A stretch of 64,000 nucleotides of DNA from an uncultured Bacteroidales bacterium (GCA_937891975.1 CALAUA010000014.1:310001-374000), one strand, 5' to 3'; positions 1-7,210 are shown, numbered from the stretch's first letter. Made by a program: numbers and translations. The notes: a model not told the origin generated them from the sequence alone.

Positions 1-195
1 CCTTGCTCGGCTTATTTAGAGGGTGAGTATGGCTATAACGATATCACTATTGGTGTACCATGTATTATTGGTAAGAACGGTATTGAAAAGATCGTTGAAA
101 TCGAGTTAAACGATGCAGAGAAAGCATTGTTTGCAGCCAGCGAAGAGGCAGTAGCAAAGACTACCGCAATCTTGAAAGAGATTAATGTATTGTAA
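1..195 (+). CDS. mdh: malate dehydrogenase, C-terminal 64 residues (5' end outside window)
   Basis: An open frame runs from the window edge to TAA at 193-195. The 64 visible residues (starting PCSAYLEGEYGYNDI, with GVPCIIGKNGIEKI and ending ILKEINVL) resemble the C-terminal part of NAD-dependent malate dehydrogenases of the lactate/malate family. In that family the segment packs against the catalytic domain, and the enzyme interconverts malate and oxaloacetate in the TCA cycle. The active-site residues lie outside the window, so the call rests on tail similarity alone. The stop codon directly abuts the stop of the convergent TPR gene, with no base between them and no room for a terminator. 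A lactate dehydrogenase-like paralogue cannot be excluded. Confidence 0.8.
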   Translation, partial: PCSAYLEGEYGYNDITIGVPCIIGKNGIEKIVEIELNDAEKALFAASEEAVAKTTAILKEINVL

Positions 196-1560
196 TTAAT
201 GTTGATTCTCTTCTTGACGAATCTCAAGTAAGAGCGTCTGACAACGTTGAAGTAATTGACTCTGGTTATTCTCAAGACGCAGAATGACTGGAGTCAGTTC
301 TTTTTGTGTAACTTCGTCTGCGGTAGCATATTGCTGGCGTAGCTGCTTGAGTTGTTGCTGTTCAGAAAGATATTGTTGGTCTGCTTTCTTCCACTCATAG
401 TATTTCTCTTTCGCTCGTGGTTGGCGAAAATCGTTGATAGAATAATATATAACAGAATCGTTGATAATAAAATAAAAATCCCCGATTTCATCGGTATTTT
501 CCCTGTCCGCTATAGGTGTATGGTTGATGGTAGTATCCGCCACAACCTTTTCGAATTGCTCCAAGCGAGCATAAGCTACCAACGAATCGGTGGAAAGATT
601 CTTCCAATATTGTTTGTAATCAGGGATAGCAAAAGAATAAACATGTACTTTACCTGCGGAAGCAAATCGGTCGGTAGCCAAATATCCAACTTGATGAATT
701 TCATCGAGCAAGAAAAGGTACTCGTTGGCAGGTGAATTGTAAGGCATACCTATGTTTTCTGGTGTGGTATATGCCTCGGTGGCGATGTTGTACCGTGAGA
801 CGTAGATATCCATTCCTCCTAGTCCATTGGTGTCGTTGGCTGCAAAATAGAGTGTTACACCATCGTTGAGCAAGTATGGCGAGGTTTGCTTGGTAGTGAA
901 ATTGATGGTAGTGGGTAGTGTATCGGGAGTGGTCCATTCATCAAGAAGTCTGTGGCTAGATAATAGATGTAGATTAGAGTCTACTTTGGCGCTCCAGAGC
1001 TTACGATCACCAAGCTGATTGGTGTAGATAGCATTGCCTATTGTGTCTAACGCGATTGTACCTGCCTCGTGTGATAGTGGGAATGCATAGAGCATGCTAT
1101 CTAGCGTAATCTCTACGGAATCAATGATTTGCAGTCGCTCAACACGGCGCATATAGCGCTGTAGTTTCTCCGCAAAGCGGAGTTGTCTATTGACATGGTT
1201 GACACGTTCGGGAGATATGTTGGATTTGGTAAGATAGGTATGATATGCCGCGATAGCTTCGCTAGTATGCCACAACTGCAATTGAATCTCACCTACGTAG
1301 AAATGCTTGAGGTCATAGCGGTTGCCTGATAACTCAAAGTAGTGTAGGGCAGTGGTGAAATCACCTAGCTCTTGCGCGCAGCGCGCGTACCTATATAAGT
1401 ATAGAGGATTGTGAGGATAACTCTTGAGCAGTGCTCCGTAGGCTGCTTGAGCATTAGAATAATCGGCTGCTTGGAAAAGACGGTCAGCACTGCTATGCGT
1501 TTGGGCAAAGATAGTAGTGGAGCACAATAAAAGAAATAGTATGATCTGAAATTTTCGCAT
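196..1560 (-). CDS. TPR and PD40 (WD40-like) repeat exported protein
   Basis: Predicted protein of 454 residues with an N-terminal signal peptide (MRKFQIILFLLLCSTTIFAQ). The first 100 residues look like tetratricopeptide units (RLFQAADYSNAQAAY, YRYARCAQELGDFTTALHYFELSG). The middle holds PD40/beta-propeller-like strands, including YLLNDGVTLYFAANDTNG followed by GGMDIYVSRY, a signature common in Bacteroidota OmpA-associated and gliding/T9SS-associated lipoproteins. The C terminus is charged and probably coiled coil (EQQQLKQLRQQYATADEV). No OmpA domain is present. The ATG at 1560 is preferred over a TTG at 1572 because the -7 box of the promoter (1570-1577) covers the latter. The role is probably periplasmic or cell-surface; the exact function is unknown. 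Confidence 0.75.
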   Translation of the reverse strand: MRKFQIILFLLLCSTTIFAQTHSSADRLFQAADYSNAQAAYGALLKSYPHNPLYLYRYARCAQELGDFTTALHYFELSGNRYDLKHFYVGEIQLQLWHTSEAIAAYHTYLTKSNISPERVNHVNRQLRFAEKLQRYMRRVERLQIIDSVEITLDSMLYAFPLSHEAGTIALDTIGNAIYTNQLGDRKLWSAKVDSNLHLLSSHRLLDEWTTPDTLPTTINFTTKQTSPYLLNDGVTLYFAANDTNGLGGMDIYVSRYNIATEAYTTPENIGMPYNSPANEYLFLLDEIHQVGYLATDRFASAGKVHVYSFAIPDYKQYWKNLSTDSLVAYARLEQFEKVVADTTINHTPIADRENTDEIGDFYFIINDSVIYYSINDFRQPRAKEKYYEWKKADQQYLSEQQQLKQLRQQYATADEVTQKELTPVILRLENNQSQLLQRCQTLLLEIRQEENQH

Positions 1561-1569
1561 ATTCGGCTG

Positions 1570-1601
1570 CAAAGGTAGTAATTTTTTTTGATATATGAAA
1601 A
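1570..1601 (-). promoter_or_regulatory. Bacteroidota-type promoter of the TPR/PD40 gene
   Basis: On the minus strand the -7 box TACCTTTG lies at 1570-1577. It is preceded by a 20-nt spacer with an A-tract, and a degenerate -33 (TTTT) at 1598-1601. Only nine bases separate the -7 box from the ATG at 1560, so the leader would be a few nucleotides long. The site overlaps the oppositely oriented ldcA promoter. Confidence 0.7.
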
Positions 1602-1617
1602 AAAAATAGTAATTTTG
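1587..1617 (+). promoter_or_regulatory. Bacteroidota-type promoter of ldcA (probable leaderless mRNA)
   Basis: The -33 TTTG is at 1587-1590, followed by a 19-nt A-rich spacer and the -7 box TAATTTTG at 1610-1617. The ATG of the LD-carboxypeptidase starts at 1623, only five bases after the -7 box, so transcription would begin at or next to the start codon. The -33 box lies inside the spacer of the divergent promoter, so the two polymerases would compete for the same DNA. Confidence 0.75.
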
Positions 1618-1622
1618 CAGCG

Positions 1623-2450
1623 ATGAAACATATTCGTATCATATCGCCTTCGGGTGTGATGGACCCAAATTGGATCCAACAAGCAGAACATCGTTTAGAA
1701 AAATGGGGTTTTCGTGTGTCACGAGGACAGCATGTGAGTGCTATCTACGGACGTTTTGCAGGCACTATCGAACAACGTTTAATCGACCTGAATGAGGCAT
1801 TCGCCGATGAGTCGGTGGATATAATCCTATGTGCTCGTGGGGGCTATGGTTTGCAACAGATAGTAGATAAAATAGTATTGCCAACGCGTCAGAAAGAAAA
1901 ATGGCCTTTGGTGGTTGGATTCTCTGATATTACTGTGCTACATGCCTTGATGAATATTCACGGAGTACCATCGTTGCATGCATCAATGTGCAAAGCCTTA
2001 GCAACCTTACCAGAGTATGATCCTGTGTTATTGCAGATGCGTGAAGCACTAGAAAAAGGAAAGAATATAGATGCACTAAAAGGAACAGCACTACAGGGGC
2101 GAAAAGTGATAGGTGGAAACCTGAGTGTACTATATGGTCTGCAAGGTACACCCTATTCGTTGAATGCTATAATTGATAGATGTGAAGATGCCCCCGTACT
2201 ATTGATTGAAGATGTAGGTGAACGTCACTACCATATTGATCGTATGTTGCATAACTTACGATTGAGTGGCGCGTTGTCGCGCTTGAGCGGTGTGATTGTT
2301 GGGCAGTTTACCGATTGCGAAGATGATCCAAAGATGGGATGCACAGTGAAAGAGACAATAGCACAAGTGTTGGTAGAATATAACTATCCTGTAATCTGGG
2401 ATGCGCCTTATGGGCACGTAGATGGTAATCAGCCATTGTTTTTCTTGTAA
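1623..2450 (+). CDS. ldcA: muramoyltetrapeptide (LD-) carboxypeptidase, S66 family, short C terminus
   Basis: 275 residues. S66 peptidases remove the terminal D-alanine from tetrapeptide stems during peptidoglycan recycling. The start MKHIRIISPSGVM and the CARGGYG motif are family features. The catalytic triad can be placed as Ser in VVGFSDITVLHA, Glu in LLIEDVGERHYHIDRML and His in APYGHVDGN. There is no signal peptide, which fits a cytoplasmic enzyme. Family members normally run about 20 residues beyond the catalytic His (a PLxxG strand and a final beta strand). Here the protein ends at QPLFFL, and the stop codon (2448-2450) lies inside the first copy of a repeat that also occurs downstream. 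The 3' end was probably replaced by that repeat. Activity may be kept, because all triad residues are present. Confidence 0.85.
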   Translation: MKHIRIISPSGVMDPNWIQQAEHRLEKWGFRVSRGQHVSAIYGRFAGTIEQRLIDLNEAFADESVDIILCARGGYGLQQIVDKIVLPTRQKEKWPLVVGFSDITVLHALMNIHGVPSLHASMCKALATLPEYDPVLLQMREALEKGKNIDALKGTALQGRKVIGGNLSVLYGLQGTPYSLNAIIDRCEDAPVLLIEDVGERHYHIDRMLHNLRLSGALSRLSGVIVGQFTDCEDDPKMGCTVKETIAQVLVEYNYPVIWDAPYGHVDGNQPLFFL

Positions 2451-2561
2451 TCCCGCTATTTCGGTGTGACCTTGTTTCACGCGAGGTAAAACAGGTCTTG
2501 TGACCCCGCTATTTCGGTGTGACCTTGTCCCAACGAGTGGGACAGATCTTGTGACCCCGCT
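2444..2561. repeat. tandem copies of the tRNA-Arg 3' end with two hairpin modules
   Basis: A block of about 32 bp reading CTTGTxAyCCCGCTATTTCG... occurs at 2444-2475 and 2497-2528. Its first 14 bases (CTTGTGACCCCGCT) recur at 2548-2561 as the 3' end of the tRNA-Arg gene. The spacing is 53 and 51 bp. Read on the minus strand (the tRNA direction), each spacer forms a hairpin: TGTCCCA/TGGGACA next to the tRNA and TGTTTTAC/GTGAAACA further out. Both have a loop starting CTCG. The stems differ by compensating changes while the flanks are conserved. Confidence 0.8.
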
Positions 2562-2625
2562 GGGATTCAAACCCAGGACCTTCAGAACCGGAATCTGACG
2601 CTCTATTCAGCTAAGCTACAGGGCC
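2552..2625 (-). tRNA. tRNA-Arg(CCG)
   Basis: On the minus strand a full cloverleaf can be drawn. The 7-bp acceptor is GGCCCTG with CGGGGTC (two G-U pairs). The D stem is GCTT/GAGC and the anticodon stem TCAGA/TCTGA has loop TTCCGGT, giving anticodon CCG. The T stem CTGGG/CCCAG has loop TTTGAAT. The discriminator is A and no CCA is encoded (CAA follows). It decodes CGG arginine codons. A weak -7-like box, TACGTTTG at 2734-2741 on the minus strand, is the only promoter candidate and lacks a -33 box. Confidence 0.93.
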
Positions 2626-2632
2626 TTCGTCG

Positions 2633-2688
2633 GACTTCGCTTGTCGCGCGGACTGACGCTCTGCGTCATTAGGCGACCGCGAGTCCTC
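2633..2688. repeat. 56-bp structured repeat, copy 1
   Basis: Identical to copy 2 (2753-2808) except for one base (G at 2648 against A at 2768, approximately), and offset from it by exactly 120 bp. It folds as a nested hairpin: an outer stem of GACT..CGC with GCG..AGTC, a middle stem GTCGC/GCGAC and a perfect inner stem TGACGC/GCGTCA with loop TCT. Copy 1 starts eight bases from the 5' end of tRNA-Arg, and the inner stem shares AGAGCGTCAG with the tRNA D/anticodon region. The function is unknown. Confidence 0.85.
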
Positions 2689-2693
2689 CTCTT

Positions 2694-2717
2694 AAATCAA
2701 AATTGCGATTTTGATTT
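2694..2717 (+). terminator. A/T-rich perfect hairpin followed by T-rich run
   Basis: AAATCAAAAT, loop TGCG, ATTTTGATTT gives a perfect 10-bp stem, followed on the plus strand by ATTTCTTTTTT. It could stop plus-strand transcription coming from ldcA, but the stem has almost no G/C, so terminator function is uncertain. It sits between the two 56-bp repeats. Confidence 0.4.
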
Positions 2718-2752
2718 ATTTCTTTTTTCGTAGCAAACGTACGACTTTGTTT

Positions 2753-2808
2753 GACTTCGCTTGTCGCACGGACTGACGCTCTGCGTCATTAGGCGACCGC
2801 GAGTCCTC
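2753..2808. repeat. 56-bp structured repeat, copy 2
   Basis: Second copy of the nested-hairpin element, 55 of 56 bases identical to 2633-2688. It lies just downstream of the Zn-peptidase stop codon (minus strand), so it could act in the 3' end of that transcript. The near identity over 120 bp points to recent duplication or gene conversion. Confidence 0.85.
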
Positions 2809-2818
2809 TCATTCTTCT

Positions 2819-3487
2819 TTAGTCGCGACGACCAATGAAGATTAGAACATAATAAATCAACGTGCCTAAGGACGATAATGCTGCTACCACATACGTGTAT
2901 GCTGCACTGCGAAGGGCCGATGCAGCCATTGGGGTAGTTTGACGATCGGTGATTCTCGATTGCTCTAACCAAGCTATGGCACGTCGGCTAGCATTGATTT
3001 CGACAGGGAGTGTGATGAATGAGAATAAAGTGGTTAAACCATATAGTATGATACCTACTAACAATAATTGTGGGAAGGTCTCAATCATCAATATACCTCC
3101 TAATAAAATCCACGTCACCCATCGTGATGCAAAACTGACCACAGGTACTAGTGCACTACGCATACTTAATGGACCATAAGCAAATGCGTGTTGTACCGCA
3201 TGTCCACACTCGTGTGCAGCAACAGCCGCAGCCGCAACGTTGTTGGATGCGTAAACGGCTTCGGATAGATTAACCGTCTTGGAGCGAGGATCATAGTGGT
3301 CGGTTAGGTGACCTGACGTACAGGTAACTTGTACATCGTAGATGCCATGGTCATGCAGCATTTTTTCTGCGACTTCGCGCCCTGTCATGGGTAAATACAC
3401 CTGAGCATACTTTTTGAAACGATAATCAAGAAGTGCACTGACTGCCCAACTCAACAGAGCAATACTGATAAACAATACAAAATACAT
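2819..3487 (-). CDS. neutral zinc metallopeptidase, YugP-like (membrane)
   Basis: 222 residues, close to the usual 225-235 for the Zn_peptidase_2 family. An N-terminal membrane segment (MYFVLFISIALLSWAVSALL) is followed by a soluble part with the zinc motif HECGH (AAHECGHAVQHAFAYGP). Three further hydrophobic stretches follow, and the protein ends in a membrane helix with a basic tail. The family is membrane-bound and its substrates are not known. The gene is the last of three minus-strand genes spaced 2-3 bp apart (GNAT-like, Fur-like, this one), so they are almost certainly cotranscribed and may share a function in stress or metal response (inference). Confidence 0.85.
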   Translation of the reverse strand: MYFVLFISIALLSWAVSALLDYRFKKYAQVYLPMTGREVAEKMLHDHGIYDVQVTCTSGHLTDHYDPRSKTVNLSEAVYASNNVAAAAVAAHECGHAVQHAFAYGPLSMRSALVPVVSFASRWVTWILLGGILMIETFPQLLLVGIILYGLTTLFSFITLPVEINASRRAIAWLEQSRITDRQTTPMAASALRSAAYTYVVAALSSLGTLIYYVLIFIGRRD

Positions 3488-3489
3488 AG

Positions 3490-3966
3490 TTAGGATTTAT
3501 GAGTGAGATTAATATTTTTCTTGCGACAAACCTTACATTTACCATATATGTATAGTGAAAATCGCTCGTGAACGAAATTGGTAAAACGTTTGTCCTCAAG
3601 CATACGTTGTATGGTAGAGTCTTTGATTTTGCTTACTCGTCCACACTGTTGGCAAATGATTTGTACCGAAGAATTGTTGATAAAAGATAGTTCGTAGTAC
3701 CCTGCGCGAACACCAAACTCCTTCTCTATTCGCTGTACTATACCAGCTTTTTCCATCAACTCTAGTGTGTTGTACACTGTGGCACGGCTGATACGAATAC
3801 CCGTAAGTGAATAACGCAAGTCATCCACAGAAAAGCGCTGTAACTCGCATATGGCAGTCAAAATGGTTAGGCGCTCTGATGTGTGTCGCAAAGCATTGGC
3901 GTCTAAGTATGAACAAAGGCGATTATATGCTTTTCGATATATATCCTCACGTTTCTTGTTGGGCAT
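3490..3966 (-). CDS. Fur-family transcriptional regulator with degenerate metal site
   Basis: 158 residues. The winged-helix domain is clear (RHTSERLTILTAICEL, then FSVDDLRYSL, then ISRATVYNTLELMEKAGIVQRI). The C-terminal dimerisation domain keeps both structural-zinc CxxC pairs (ICQQCG near residue 110 and CKVCRKK near 145). The His-rich segment just before the first CxxC pair, which in Fur/PerR/Zur carries regulatory-metal ligands, reads NNSSVQII here and has no histidine. The protein therefore probably does not sense metal in the classical way. It lies between a GNAT-like gene and a Zn-peptidase gene with 1-2 bp spacing. Target genes cannot be read from the sequence. Confidence 0.85.
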   Translation of the reverse strand: MPNKKREDIYRKAYNRLCSYLDANALRHTSERLTILTAICELQRFSVDDLRYSLTGIRISRATVYNTLELMEKAGIVQRIEKEFGVRAGYYELSFINNSSVQIICQQCGRVSKIKDSTIQRMLEDKRFTNFVHERFSLYIYGKCKVCRKKNINLTHKS

Positions 3967-3967
3967 A

Positions 3968-5098
3968 TTAGATAGATTTTACGTATGCTCTACGGCGTTT
4001 ATGATACTTGTGAGGGAAGGCCTCCCAATGGTTGAGATTCTTGAAATTAGTTTCCATAATAGCAGTAGTCTCAATGGTTTTGATACCATACTTGACGAAA
4101 TATGGATGTTGGTCTGCTATAATCACTGCGTTCAACCCTTTATCTTGATAATCGGGGCGGATGGCGATGATTAGAAAGTCAAAGGTATCGTATGAATCAG
4201 ATTTGAGGGCTTTCAATAACTGATACCAACCAAATGGGAAGAGTTTACCTTTGCATTTTCTCAATGCTTTTGATATATCTGGCATACCTACGCCTAATCC
4301 TACAACTTCGTCCTTTTCATTGACTACAATTGTGACAAAATCAAAGTTGAGCAATGGGAAATACATATCGCAATAGTGGCGTTTTTGGCGGTCGGTGAGT
4401 GGTTGGAAGTTATAAAGCTTTTGATAGCATATATCAATAACATCCATGTAAGAAGTGCCGTATTTCTTTACCAACTCCTTGCAGTCTTTGACTTTATCCA
4501 CTCGTACGTGACTACGCTCTTGCACAATCTTAGCCATACGACCAAAGCGCTCTGGTAATTCTTGAGGAGGATAGATTTGCATTTCTATCCAATCATTCTC
4601 TTTGACCAATCCGTATGCGTCTATATGCTGTACATAGTACGGATAATTGTAGAGTGAAGCCATAGGAACGAGGTGGTTGAAGCCTTCAACAATGAGACCT
4701 TGGTGGTCAAAGTCAGTAAAACCTACTGGGCCATTGATAAGATCCATCCCTTTGCTCTTGCCCCAATTGGCTACTGCGTCTAAGAGTGCTTTGCTGACCT
4801 CTAAATCATCAATAAAATCCATCCAACCGAAGCGCACTTTGTTGACCCCCCATTTCTTATTAGCTTCGTAATTGATGATACCAGCAATACGTCCTACAAT
4901 CTTGTTGTTCTGGAACGCTAAAAATAGTACATATTCGCAAACTTCACAAGCAGGATTCTTTTTTGTATTGAAAGTATCTAGTTCATCCAAGATGAGAGAA
5001 GGGCAAAAGTTTTCACATCCATTGTAGAATTCGTTTCCGAATTTAACAAAGCGCAAGATGTCACGCTTTTTGGTAATTTGTTTTATTTGTACAGTCAT
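3968..5098 (-). CDS. GNAT-fold N-acetyltransferase-like protein
   Basis: 376 residues from the ATG at 5098 (MTVQIKQITKKRDILRFVKF). The longer frame from 5131 is rejected because the promoter -7 box (5129-5136) covers it. Two halves look like acetyltransferase domains. The N-terminal half carries VLFLAFQNNKIVGRIAGIIN, a typical GNAT beta4 strand, and GKSKGMDLINGPVGFTDFD. The C-terminal half carries FVTIVVNEKDEVVGLGVGMPD and IRPDYQDKGLNAVII, a relaxed version of the acetyl-CoA loop. Proteins of this length and composition are common and uncharacterised in Bacteroidales. The substrate is unknown. First gene of the operon with the Fur-like regulator. Confidence 0.7.
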   Translation of the reverse strand: MTVQIKQITKKRDILRFVKFGNEFYNGCENFCPSLILDELDTFNTKKNPACEVCEYVLFLAFQNNKIVGRIAGIINYEANKKWGVNKVRFGWMDFIDDLEVSKALLDAVANWGKSKGMDLINGPVGFTDFDHQGLIVEGFNHLVPMASLYNYPYYVQHIDAYGLVKENDWIEMQIYPPQELPERFGRMAKIVQERSHVRVDKVKDCKELVKKYGTSYMDVIDICYQKLYNFQPLTDRQKRHYCDMYFPLLNFDFVTIVVNEKDEVVGLGVGMPDISKALRKCKGKLFPFGWYQLLKALKSDSYDTFDFLIIAIRPDYQDKGLNAVIIADQHPYFVKYGIKTIETTAIMETNFKNLNHWEAFPHKYHKRRRAYVKSI

Positions 5099-5128
5099 AA
5101 ATAATGTAAAAATGTATAAAATCGGGCA

Positions 5129-5160
5129 CAAAAGTACAAATAATTTTCAAAAATACCAAA
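5129..5160 (-). promoter_or_regulatory. promoter of the GNAT / Fur-like / Zn-peptidase operon
   Basis: Minus strand -7 box TACTTTTG at 5129-5136 and -33 TTTG at 5157-5160, 20 nt apart. A divergent -7 box (TAATTTTG, 5179-5186) for the LOG gene lies close by but has no clear -33 box. Confidence 0.75.
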
Positions 5161-5178
5161 AATGTCGATATTTTTTTG

Positions 5179-5186
5179 TAATTTTG
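5179..5186 (+). promoter_or_regulatory. -7 box upstream of the LOG-hemD-trmD operon
   Basis: TAATTTTG on the plus strand, 42 bp before the ATG at 5229. No TTTG is found 19-21 bp upstream, so the call rests on the -7 box alone. Confidence 0.5.
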
Positions 5187-5228
5187 CAGCCGATTTCATA
5201 ATTAAAGTAGAAGTTATCATTAATAATT

Positions 5229-5816
5229 ATGTTAAATATTCGTTCTGTAGCCGTCTATTGTGCAAGTTCTAATAAGGTACGTTCGTGTTTTATGGGAGCA
5301 GCCGAGCTGTTAGGTAAAAGTATTGCTCAACATAAGATGCGTTTGATTTATGGCGACGGTGGAATAGGTTTGATGGCGGCGGTAGCACGTGGGGCATTGA
5401 GTGCTGGTGGTGAGGTGGTAGGAGTAATACCTCAGTTTATGGTAGATCAGAAATGGAATAATCCAGCTAGCACTCAAACGATTGTCACTACCACTATGCA
5501 TGAGCGAAAGGCAACTATTTGTGATATGGCGGATGCAATGGTAGCATTGCCAGGAGGTATTGGAACGTTTGAGGAATTGTTGGAATGCTTGACATGGAAG
5601 CAATTAGGATTGCATCATTGCCCAGTAGTGATTTTGAATACAGATGGTTATTACGACACGTTGTTGGCTTGTATAGATAGGATGGTAGAAGAGCAGATGA
5701 TGCGTCCTATTCACAAGGAGATGTTTGTGGTAGTGAGCAGTCCAGAGGAAGTAGTGCCAGCGATTTTGAATGCTCCTAAATGGGATCCTAATACACGCCG
5801 ATTGGCGGCTATATAA
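5229..5816 (+). CDS. LOG-family nucleotide 5'-monophosphate phosphoribohydrolase
   Basis: 195 residues. The Rossmann-like fold and the family motif PGGIGTFEELLE (PGGxGTxxE) near residue 116 are clear, with YGDGGIGLMAAVARGAL near the N terminus. LOG proteins cleave the N-glycosidic bond of nucleoside monophosphates. Plant and actinobacterial members activate cytokinins, while bacterial members are often annotated as TIGR00730 with unknown physiological substrate. Cytoplasmic. The stop overlaps the start of the next gene by one base (ATAATGG), so translation is probably coupled. First gene of a seven-gene plus-strand run to the alkaline phosphatase. Confidence 0.88.
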   Translation: MLNIRSVAVYCASSNKVRSCFMGAAELLGKSIAQHKMRLIYGDGGIGLMAAVARGALSAGGEVVGVIPQFMVDQKWNNPASTQTIVTTTMHERKATICDMADAMVALPGGIGTFEELLECLTWKQLGLHHCPVVILNTDGYYDTLLACIDRMVEEQMMRPIHKEMFVVVSSPEEVVPAILNAPKWDPNTRRLAAI

Positions 5817-6457
5817 TGGAAGAATGGATGCGGATATTATCGCCTAGTTCGGCACCATGGGTAACATGGGTGTTGTTGGGTTTGTTGGTATTAGCATTTG
5901 GTAATGGTTTGTTTGTGTCGGATATATCCATTGTCGTAAGAGGATTGTTTAGTAAGGCTGACCGAGTATATGTGGATAGAAATACGCAGAGTATTGCGCA
6001 TAATATTATCTCGTGGGGTTTTCGTGTCGGGATAATTTCTTTGGTGAGCTACTTGTGGATATATAACGAGCACCATTTCACGATACTCAGTTATTTGGTG
6101 ATAATGGGGGTGATGCTAGGTGTGTTGCTGCTACAATGGTTGTTGGTTAAGTTTATAGGGAGTGTGTTTGTATCACAAAAGCAACTAGTGATAGCCATGG
6201 AGCAACGTTCGGTGAGTTACAATGCAATAGCAATGCTACTATGGCCGATGGCATTGGTGATGGTACATACGAACAAGGTAACCGACACGGTACTTTGTAG
6301 TATTGCGATAGGTGTCTTTGTGATAGTGATGTGTACGAAATATGTGCAGTTGTTTTACAAAAATGTGTTGTCAATTGTGTATATGTTGTTGTATGTTATA
6401 AGTTTGGAAGTATTGCCTCTATGTGTGGCTTTACTCTGGGTAAAAAAGATAATATGA
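5816..6457 (+). CDS. DUF4271 integral membrane protein
   Basis: 213 residues with about five or six hydrophobic helices (WVTWVLLGLLVLAFGNGLF, ILSYLVIMGVMLGVLLLQWLL, YNAIAMLLWPMALVMV, TVLCSIAIGVFVIVM and a C-terminal pair). The pattern and the position directly before hemD match the DUF4271 family of Bacteroidota. The family has no known function; the constant link to hemD suggests a role near tetrapyrrole or cell-envelope metabolism (inference). The stop TGA (6455-6457) overlaps the hemD ATG at 6454. Confidence 0.75.
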   Translation: MEEWMRILSPSSAPWVTWVLLGLLVLAFGNGLFVSDISIVVRGLFSKADRVYVDRNTQSIAHNIISWGFRVGIISLVSYLWIYNEHHFTILSYLVIMGVMLGVLLLQWLLVKFIGSVFVSQKQLVIAMEQRSVSYNAIAMLLWPMALVMVHTNKVTDTVLCSIAIGVFVIVMCTKYVQLFYKNVLSIVYMLLYVISLEVLPLCVALLWVKKII

Positions 6458-7206
6458 TGAAGAAAGTAAAAAAGATTTTGATTTCGCAACCCCGTCCTGT
6501 AATAGGTAGAAATCCTTATACGGATATGGAGACTGACTTTGGTGTACAATGTGATTTTCACCAATTGATAAAAGTAGAAGGGATAGGTGTGCGCGAATTT
6601 CGTGATCAACATATCTATTTGGAAGATTATACGGCGGTAATCGTTAATTCTCGTCTAGGTATTGATCATTATTTTAGAATGGCAGATGAGATGCGCTTTA
6701 CAGTTCCAGAGACGATGCATTATTATTGTATCTCTGAGGCAGTAGGTAATTATTTGCAAAAGTACATCCAATACAGGAAACGCAAAGTGTTTGCTGCAGA
6801 GAATAATCGCTTCGAAGATCTGTTGCCTGCGATGCATCGTAGACCTCAAGAAAAGTATCTGATGGTCGTTTCGGATGTACATAACGATGATACGATGAAG
6901 ATGTTTGCCGATAACAATATCATGGTCAAACCTGCTGTGATGTATCGCACTGTAGCTACTGAATGGCCTAAGGATAAGGAGTTTGATTATGATATGATTG
7001 TATTGTTTACTCCTTCAGGAGTGGCTGCGTTGCAAAAGAATTTCCCTGATTGGGAACAGGGTGACACTATCATTGCCTGTTTGGGCGTAAATACAGCTAC
7101 CGCATTAGAAGAGGCAGGGTATAGAGTGGATATTAAAGCTCCAAGTGAGAAGTATCCAAGTATAACAACGGCTATTCAAGACTTCTTAGAGTCGCAACAA
7201 GATTAA
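6454..7206 (+). CDS. hemD: uroporphyrinogen-III synthase
   Basis: 250 residues from ATG 6454 (MMKKVKKILISQPRP). HemD proteins are poorly conserved but share two Rossmann-like lobes. Here AVIVNSRLGIDHYF and MIVLFTPSGVAALQKNFPDW match the family pattern in which a 'TSxxGV' segment lines the active site, followed by IIACLGVNTATALEEAGYRVDIKAPSEKYPSITTAI, the typical C-terminal signature. The enzyme closes hydroxymethylbilane to uroporphyrinogen III in haem and corrin synthesis. A start further upstream (6331) would overlap DUF4271 by more than 120 bp and is rejected. The gene follows DUF4271 with a 4-bp ATGA overlap, as in other Bacteroidota. Confidence 0.85.
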   Translation: MMKKVKKILISQPRPVIGRNPYTDMETDFGVQCDFHQLIKVEGIGVREFRDQHIYLEDYTAVIVNSRLGIDHYFRMADEMRFTVPETMHYYCISEAVGNYLQKYIQYRKRKVFAAENNRFEDLLPAMHRRPQEKYLMVVSDVHNDDTMKMFADNNIMVKPAVMYRTVATEWPKDKEFDYDMIVLFTPSGVAALQKNFPDWEQGDTIIACLGVNTATALEEAGYRVDIKAPSEKYPSITTAIQDFLESQQD

Positions 7207-7210
7207 AACC

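Larger units (their letters stand above)
2451..2818. other. intergenic region without protein gene: tRNA-Arg plus structured repeats
   Basis: This 368-bp gap holds no convincing coding frame. It contains two hairpin repeats derived from the tRNA 3' end (2444-2561), tRNA-Arg(CCG) (2552-2625), two copies of a 56-bp folded repeat (2633-2688, 2753-2808) and, between them, a perfect 10-bp-stem A/T hairpin (2694-2717). The Zn-peptidase gene ends at 2819 on the minus strand, so its transcript would run toward this region. Confidence 0.85.
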
